NCBI GenBank assembly: GCA_034687125.1
Contig: JAQGBZ010000610.1
Location: forward strand, 1-27,040
Length of the DNA: 27,040 nucleotides
Source: Neelides folsomi
Taxonomy: Eukaryota > Arthropoda > Collembola > Neelipleona > Neelidae
Direction: 5' to 3'
Positions 21,253 to 27,040 of this stretch are shown piece by piece. The position numbers and the translations under genes were made by a program. The notes under the pieces are model-generated. The model made no database searches, was not told the DNA's origin, and was given only the letters and a program-made list of their open reading frames with translations. Each line of letters opens with the position of its first letter. The first letter of the stretch is position 1.

Positions 21253-21503
21253 CTATTAGAATGACAACTTTCAAGTGAGACATGGAATTCTAGAAAATTC
21301 ATTTTTTACATTGGCAGCATAGCGAAAACAAGCGCTAAATTTTTATAACTAACAAAAAGTATCAAAAACAATTTAATTTTCAACAAAATAAATTCAAATT
21401 ATGAGAAAGTTGAAATCTTTTTTGTTAATTTTGGGAGTTAAATATAAATTTGGCATTTCCATAAACACAATGTCTCACTTGATAGTCTTTGTCATTCTAA
21501 TAG
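21253..21503. mobile_element. MITE-like element with terminal inverted repeats
   Basis: The left end starts CTATTAGAATGACAACTTTC and continues AAGTGAGACAT (21253-21283). The right end at 21470-21503 is its reverse complement apart from a few internal differences, reading ATGTCTCACTT and ending GTCATTCTAATAG. The element is 251 bases and AT-rich, with no coding capacity. TTTAAT directly flanks both ends (21247-21252 and 21504-21509), a candidate target-site duplication, though such a hexamer is not rare in this DNA. It sits only 60 bases beyond the stop of IR copy 3, so it may lie in that gene's 3' transcript. Confidence 0.83.
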
Positions 21504-21562
21504 TTTAATTATTTTGATACAATTTGATAAATTGATATTAATTTGATACAATGGTATGATTA

Positions 21563-23551
21563 TTATTTATGAAAATTAATGATTTTAGTATATTTATTAT
21601 ATAAAATTTCAATGAAAATTATACAAAAAACTGAGACTAATGTTCCCAATAAAAGGATATAAAAAGCGCCTTTCAAATTTTCAAACTTGAGCTTTTTAAG
21701 TTGATCATCAAAGTCAAATTGAAATATGGGTTTTTTCCCTGTAGCCTTTTCCCATTTAATTCTTTCTGCCCTTACAGATTCGATTGCTAAATAAATCATT
21801 CGATCGATGATTCCGGTGTCATAATATGCTTTAAGAACACGATCAAAATTTTTACCAAAAATTGCTTTTGGTTCAAAAGCCCATCCTGAAGAGTGGGGTG
21901 AAAATGTTGCTTGTTTGGATTTAACAAATGGATTTCTTGTTGTTCTAGTACTAAAATTTCTATAAAATATATATTTGCTCTGCCATTCGTAAGCAATGCA
22001 AGCAAAATTGGATTTCAAAACTTTGAGAAAACAATCAATAGAATTCCGCTCATAGCTCATTTTTCTTATTATTTCTTTATAAACATAATTTGTTGATTTG
22101 CGCATGTCAGCTTCTGGGGCTCCACCAATGGCGGCAAGTTCTAATCCAAATTTGTATTTTTTTGAATTGACAAGCTCAACAAAGGTTTCTGGTTGAGTCT
22201 CCAGAGTTGGAAATGCAAGAAATAAAAATAATTTACATTTATATCCGGTAATTATTACAATTGTGAACAGTAGCCAAATACTCGCTAGCAGCCTGCTAGC
22301 TTGGAAAGAATTTACCGAAATTGTATCATATGCATTTTCAATCAAATTACCAAAAACAATATTTAAATATTGGTTTAGCGAAAATTTGTTGTAATTCAAA
22401 TACGATATAATGCAAAAAGTAATTAATGTCAGAATACTTGAAATTAAAAGGAATAGCCAAGTATAAAAAGTAAATGGCCAAACGATGGCTTTCCAAGTAT
22501 AAATTGGTGAAGGTTCAGAAACAGAAAATATAATTCGTAAAAATAGAAACGGTTTTGCAAATCCGAAAATTTTGCTTCTTGCAAAAATTTGCCCACAAGT
22601 TACACACAAATCTGCTCGATTGTGAAAGATGTCGCCAATACTTCCGATCCAACTTCCATTTTTCAATTGAATGCCTGAATTTCCTCCAATTCCAGTCATA
22701 AGAATGTAAGAAAAATTAAATATTTTTTCAAAATCGTTAATTAAATACATTTGAATTCCCCTTTTGAATTTATAATTTCCTGATATTAATTCTTCAAGTT
22801 CTGCCGCCATATCAATCTTTGTTGGTGAACTGATTCTTATAGTTCTTTTACAAAAATTGTTTAAAAAATCAGGAAATAATTCTTTCAATGTTATTTCATT
22901 TATATAAAACATTTCGAGTTGTAGTTCATTTAATTTGAATAGAATAGTTCTTTTGGGCTCGTCTGGATTGCAAAAATGACATTTTGTGCTTAAAATTAAC
23001 TCCAAATTATTTTCAAATTTTGATACACTTGAAACAATTCTGAACTTTAACTTTTTAGTAAATTCCATTTCTAGGATTTCTTCAACAAAAGAATCTTCTG
23101 GTGAATTAAACAAAAAATAATCAACGTCTTTGAAAACTATTGATCCGAATTTTGGAATTAGAAGACTCGATAAATTGTAAGATGTTTCTGTTGATGTTGA
23201 ATTTAGGAACAAAATGGTTAAAACGCATCTTTTAGATGAATATTTGTGAATATGTTTGAATGCTGGTATTGTTTTGTTTAAATCATAGTTTTTGTTAATT
23301 ATTGGATTAATTAAAGATTTCTTTATGTTATTTTCTAAAATATATTCAATCGAATCTTTGAACGAGAATGAACTACTAATCAACATTACGTCACAAAACA
23401 TAAAATGACGCGTCAATATGTAATCATTAAATTTATTCACTAAATGATAAAAGTTTTTAATCTTTACATAATTTAGTTTAGTTTCGTAAAAGTTCACTTT
23501 AAAAAGTAATAAGATTATCATTACTATAACACATGAAATTAACGCGCTCAT
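21563..23551 (-). CDS. Divergent ionotropic receptor (IR), copy 3, intronless
   Basis: A single exon of 662 codons. A signal peptide/anchor is at about 3-20 (ALISCVIVMIILLLFKV). The amino-terminal domain has RHFMFCDVMLI, KRCVLTILFLNSTSTETS and CHFC at 191-194. S1 starts near CKRTIRISSPTKI and includes LKNGSWIGSIGDIFHNRADL and SKIFGFAKPFLF. M1 is at about 360-385, M3 at about 417-446 (ASRLLASIWLLFTIVIITGY) and M4 follows KFENLKGAFYILLLGTLVSV. S2 contains KSKQATFSPHSSGWAFEPKA and DTGIIDRMIYLAIESVRAER. Differences from copies 1 and 2 include AS rather than AG before the M3 arginine, and KCKLFLFL rather than KSKLFGFL at the end of M3, near the channel gate. Copy 2 is its nearest relative here. 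Its role is presumably chemosensory, but expression cannot be judged from the sequence. Confidence 0.92.
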   Translation of the reverse strand: MSALISCVIVMIILLLFKVNFYETKLNYVKIKNFYHLVNKFNDYILTRHFMFCDVMLISSSFSFKDSIEYILENNIKKSLINPIINKNYDLNKTIPAFKHIHKYSSKRCVLTILFLNSTSTETSYNLSSLLIPKFGSIVFKDVDYFLFNSPEDSFVEEILEMEFTKKLKFRIVSSVSKFENNLELILSTKCHFCNPDEPKRTILFKLNELQLEMFYINEITLKELFPDFLNNFCKRTIRISSPTKIDMAAELEELISGNYKFKRGIQMYLINDFEKIFNFSYILMTGIGGNSGIQLKNGSWIGSIGDIFHNRADLCVTCGQIFARSKIFGFAKPFLFLRIIFSVSEPSPIYTWKAIVWPFTFYTWLFLLISSILTLITFCIISYLNYNKFSLNQYLNIVFGNLIENAYDTISVNSFQASRLLASIWLLFTIVIITGYKCKLFLFLAFPTLETQPETFVELVNSKKYKFGLELAAIGGAPEADMRKSTNYVYKEIIRKMSYERNSIDCFLKVLKSNFACIAYEWQSKYIFYRNFSTRTTRNPFVKSKQATFSPHSSGWAFEPKAIFGKNFDRVLKAYYDTGIIDRMIYLAIESVRAERIKWEKATGKKPIFQFDFDDQLKKLKFENLKGAFYILLLGTLVSVFCIIFIEILYNKYTKIINFHK

Positions 23552-23685
23552 TTTAATTTCAATTAATTAAAAAATTATCAAACATACTACGTCTAGACCT
23601 ATATGTGCTATATACTTTCCAGTAAAATAAAATAGACTTGTTTTTTGTTAAGGTATATGAATCAGTTGTTAATATATTCTTGGTA

Positions 23686-23831
23686 CATGAACGAGCTGGA
23701 CTTCACGGGTGTCATTTTAAAAATTAATTTATTTAGTTTGCTGTAGCGATTGCTGTAGCGAATTCATCGCTAAAGCAAACTAAATTAGTTAAATTTTTAA
23801 AATGGCACCCGCGAAGTCCAGCTCGTTCGTG
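23686..23831. mobile_element. Snap-back MITE, 146 bases
   Basis: The first half (CATGAACGAGCTGGACTTCA, then CGGGTGTCATTTTAAAAATT and ATTTAGTTTGC) is the reverse complement, with few mismatches, of the second half, which ends CGCGAAGTCCAGCTCGTTCG and TG. The middle contains GCTGTAGCGA twice and TCGCTAAAGC. No clear target-site duplication is seen. It lies about 135 bases upstream of the start of IR copy 3, in what should be that gene's promoter region. Confidence 0.85.
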
Positions 23832-25070
23832 GACAGATATACATTTTTAGATTAGGGTTATTAAATGAAATTGAAGATGTACTTACAAAAATATTATTTG
23901 GACTTGGAATATTCAAAAAAATTAGAAAATCAATTATACTTGTCAAATTTAATATTACGCCACTTTTATCAATTGTACTTTTCGAATAGAAAATATGATT
24001 AATTTAATTGGGTCGCTTTATCAAAAATCACATTAGATATAATTAAAAGAAATTATGTAGGCATTCTTGATATCTTGATAACTATCTTTACCTTGATTTG
24101 CAATCAGTAATCACATGCAATATAAAATAATGTCAATGCCAAAATGACTGATGGTAGATTATATAATATATTTCATCGTTGTTTTTCTTTTCCACTTTAA
24201 GTTATTAAATTGGAATGATACAAACCTTTTTCATTTATGACTCTCTCAAATACTTGTTATCACTTTACTTTGTCCAGGAGTGCCTAGACTCTAGAACCAT
24301 CTTCCGATTCCGATCGACTCAACGTGCCTTTATTAACCTATAGGTTTTTAGCTCATTAATAATGGTTAATTCCAAAGGCATAAATACACTTATGTATACT
24401 GATGTTGAATATAAAAGAGAATATTCCAATATTATTTAAAGACATCATTACCTAATAACATTTTATAATAAAAATACAAATTCTTATATAAATTCCAAGT
24501 CATTAATTAATGTACTCGTACATATACAAACTTAATAAGTAAACATAGGGAATATCAAACTATGTAAAAAATAACAAAAATTTCTATGGATTTGCATATC
24601 ATTTTCAATATCCCTATGTTTACTAATTAAGTGGAAACATTGTATAAGAAAAATATATATTAAGTATTAGTATTTAACTATAGTAGTAACATAGGATAGT
24701 AAAAATACATTTCTAATTCTAATTATCAGTAATACTAATCAGTCAGTAAACTTGCAATCTAGTCAAATAATTCTTTATTATATTAGTTAGAAATAGAGTT
24801 AAAAAAATGTTAATGTGCTTATTCAGGATATATTAGATTTCGTTTACAATATTACAATGATAATTAAATTAATAATTAGATTTGTTAAACCTGAGATAAA
24901 TTTCATCGTGCAACCTAAACAAATAATAAGAGATTCTGCACATGATAATGGTTTTAAATAGGATGGGTTATTATATTAAACTAAATATTAAAGTAAGGAT
25001 ATAAATGCAAAGAGATAGTTTTTTTCAGCTGTGTTTTAAGTAGTAGGGAATAGGGAGTGGGTTTGGGATT
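23832..25070. other. Intergenic region between IR copy 3 and the IR stub
   Basis: AT-rich, no gene. It contains the small hairpin at 24531-24631. No remains of the missing two-thirds of the IR stub are recognisable at 24640-25070. Confidence 0.6.
24531..24631. repeat. Short inverted repeat (possible mini-MITE)
   Basis: CTTAATAAGTAAACATAGGG at 24531-24550, continuing AATATCAAA, pairs with 24603-24631 (which ends CCCTATGTTTACTAATTAAG). About 25 of 29 positions match, around a 43-base AT-rich spacer. Confidence 0.75.
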
Positions 25071-25331
25071 TCAGTGTATTGAGTCCAGTTTTAAATTAAA
25101 TATATAAGATATTGAATCTTTGAATATTAATGTATCATGAACCAAAATTAAATCACAAAGCATGAAATGGTTTTTCATTATATAATAATTAAATTTATTT
25201 AATAAACATTGAGGCTTTTTCAATTTAAAATAATTTTGTTCAGTATTACAATTGTTAATTTGAGTTTTATATATTACAAGGGCAATTGTTGACCAAAAAT
25301 AGATTTCAAAAATTTTCTCTTTTTTGTGCAT
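25071..25331 (-). pseudogene. IR pseudogene, N-terminal stub
   Basis: 86 codons matching the beginning of IR copies 2 and 3: a hydrophobic leader, NYFKLKKPQCLLNKFNYYIM, KNHFMLCDLILVHDTLIFKD and SISYIF, then divergence and a stop at 25071-25073. The channel domains are absent, so no receptor can be made. The 5' end is intact, including ATG and leader, so it could still be transcribed. It lies on the same strand as the intact IRs and was probably a fourth gene lost by 3' deletion. Confidence 0.88.
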
Positions 25332-25828
25332 TTTTATGAAAATAAAATAGTAAAGCTTTAGTAAGTAAAAATTGATTTATATTTTAGCAAGGTTTTCAAT
25401 TGTTTAAATTTTAGTTATTAAACTTAAGCATAGATAACAATTTCAGTAAAATTCTTCCATTGATCTTATTATCAATGACACCAATTATTTTTTATTGCCT
25501 TCTGATTTATAATTGAACATTATTTTATGTATATCGGCTCCTTTGATAAAGATAATTAAGCTAAAACGCTAATATTTAGTGTAAATAATATTACCGAAGA
25601 ACCTTCGAATATTCAAGAAGATACATAAGAAAATCCATTAAACTGAATTTTAATATCTTTTATTAGCAATATGTATATTCATAGTTGTTCAGTTATACAT
25701 AAATTTTATAAAATCCGTAATGTATGTATAAATTAAAATAAATTATATTGAATTACATCTTAAGTTAAACTTAATGTTCTTAAATTGTAAAATCAACACT
25801 ATTGAACACCCAAAGTTATACAAGTTTG
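25332..25828. other. Intergenic region between the two IR pseudogenes
   Basis: AT-rich, with nothing recognised. Confidence 0.6.
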
Positions 25829-26288
25829 TTATTTGATAAACAGAAAATGCTTAATAAGAAACTTACTGTATATAATTTTAATAAATATAATATATGATAA
25901 AGAAATAATTGTTCCCAATAAAAGAATATAAAAGGCGCCCTTTAAGTTTTCAAACTTCAACTTTTTAAGTTGGTCAAATTCAAATTGAAAAAGAGGTTTT
26001 TGACCGGATGATTTTTCCCAATTAATTCTTTCAGCCCTTACAGATTCATAAGCAAAATAATACATTCTATCAATAATATAGAGATTAAATTTTGACATAA
26101 GGCCCAACATAAGCATAAGTGACCTAATTTGTCAGCCCCTTCAGATTTCTTAATATATAATCATTAAAGCTATTCATAATATGATCTTTTCTTAATTTAA
26201 AAGATTTTAATTCACTTTGACAAATTCTAATATTAAGGATTAAATATATTAGAAATGTATTTAATAATGTAAAAAACAATGTAACCAT
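25829..26288 (-). pseudogene. IR pseudogene with large internal deletion
   Basis: The minus-strand start at 26288 gives 54 codons like the IR N-terminus (a hydrophobic leader, then CQSELKSFKLRKDHIMNSFN and DYILRN), ending at a stop at 26124-26126. About 50 bases further on, in a different frame, the sequence resumes with the IR C-terminus (YIIDRMYYFAYESVRAERIN, then FDQLKKLKFENLKGAFYILL) and the M4 helix, ending at 25829. Roughly 530 codons between them, including S1, M1, the pore, M3 and most of S2, are gone, and the junction changes frame. The C-terminal part resembles copies 2 and 3 (PLFQFEFDQLKKLKFENLKG), so it derives from the same subclade. Confidence 0.9.
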
Positions 26289-27040
26289 CTTAATTTTATT
26301 TGAAAGATTTATTTATTAATGATAATTAAAATTAATTAGTAAATTACTCCACACCTTTACACTCAAACGTATTGTGTGTTTGGGTTATATGACATTTACA
26401 AACTTGTAACTGTAATTAAATGAGAATTAAGATTAACCTTATCTTATAGCAAAAACCGTAATGGAGTAAATGGCATACATTTGATCAGGAATCGAGATAA
26501 AAGATTAAAAGAGTCCTTAATTTGATAAAGAAATTATTCAACAATTTTCGTGATTGAATGCTTGTGAAAAGTAATGAAATTAAAATTGAATAATAGCTAT
26601 CATAATCTTTCGTTTAAGAATTGTCTGTAAATAGAAATATAATTTGTTTATGTAAACTAGAAAATTGTGTACAAAAAATATTAATAGCTTTGTTTAATGA
26701 CGTTTTCTATATCTAGAAATTATGGAACTTAAATATTTAAAATTCTCAATTTAATTTAAATGTATTTAATAATGTAAAAAACTACGTTGATTTATGCGCT
26801 AACATAACATTTAGAAAGTCGCCTAGGTGCATTAGTACCGTAAAAAATCGATTAATAGCCGGGTTCGAATAGTAGCCTGGATTCGAATAATAGCCGGGTC
26901 AGAGGGCGGCTGAATGAAATAGTAGCCTGATTCAAATAGTAGCCGGGTTCGATTAATAGCCTGGCTTATTCGTGTTACAACAGGCACGCATGTATATATA
27001 TATAGTATATAACGTACCTTGGCATATTATGATATTACTA
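26289..27040. other. Intergenic region with tandem repeats at the window end
   Basis: AT-rich, no gene. It holds an exact 25-base copy (26758-26782) of a segment of the deleted IR pseudogene (26253-26277) and the tandem repeat at 26847-26966. Confidence 0.6.
26847..26966. repeat. Degenerate 17-19-base tandem repeat (TTCGAATARTAGCCKGG)
   Basis: About five to six units of the type TTCGAATARTAGCC[G/T]GG, for example TTCGAATAGTAGCCTGGA, TTCGAATAATAGCCGGG and TTCAAATAGTAGCCGGG, with one interruption (TCAGAGGGCGGCTGAATGAA). It is more GC-rich than its surroundings and each unit carries a TTCGAA-like palindrome. Confidence 0.8.

Noticed and set aside
26861..26880. tRNA-like GGGTTCGAAT B-box
   Set aside because: It recurs as part of a tandem repeat, with no A-box, acceptor stem or cloverleaf around it.

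Overview
This is a strongly AT-rich eukaryotic window with spliced genes, short GT/AG introns and arthropod gene content: an innexin, a signal-peptide-bearing Ala/Pro-rich cuticle protein and a tandem array of divergent ionotropic receptors (IRs). There are no tRNA, rRNA, CRISPR or bacterial operon features. A hexapod is the best reading. A springtail (Collembola) would fit the AT content, intronless IR expansion and gustatory-receptor-like C-terminus, but the species assignment is a guess.

Layout. Positions 1-10500 hold dispersed, mostly single-copy genes: the 3' end of a gustatory-receptor-like gene (+, 483-979), an innexin in three exons (+, 1703-3139), a cuticle protein gene in four exons with a TATA box (+, 4086-5180), a peroxisomal OHCU decarboxylase of the urate-degradation pathway in three exons (+, 6018-6909), a two-exon secreted protein with an acidic middle and a basic, Trp-rich tail (+, 7425-7939), and a seven-exon SPOP-like MATH/BTB ubiquitin-ligase adaptor (-, 8623-10468). 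Exon boundaries were worked out by hand; splice sites and reading phase agree throughout.

Positions 12000-26300 are an IR array on the minus strand: three intact single-exon IR genes of 660, 674 and 662 codons and two decayed copies (an N-terminal stub at 25071-25331 and an internally deleted copy at 25829-26288). The spaces between them hold non-autonomous mobile elements and fold-back structures: a GC-rich inverted-repeat element (14718-15525), a MITE-like element with a candidate target duplication (21253-21503), further snap-back elements (11072-11178, 23686-23831, 24531-24631), two short tandem arrays (16500-16566, 26847-26966) and a broken Myb/SANT-like gene copy (20184-20880).

The genes do not form one pathway. 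The left third looks like ordinary neighbouring genes; the right two thirds look like birth-and-death evolution of a chemoreceptor-type IR clade in repeat-rich DNA. The most promising less-described items are the acidic-then-cationic secreted precursor, the IR subfamily with a conserved CHFC motif in its amino-terminal domain, and the GC-rich fold-back element.
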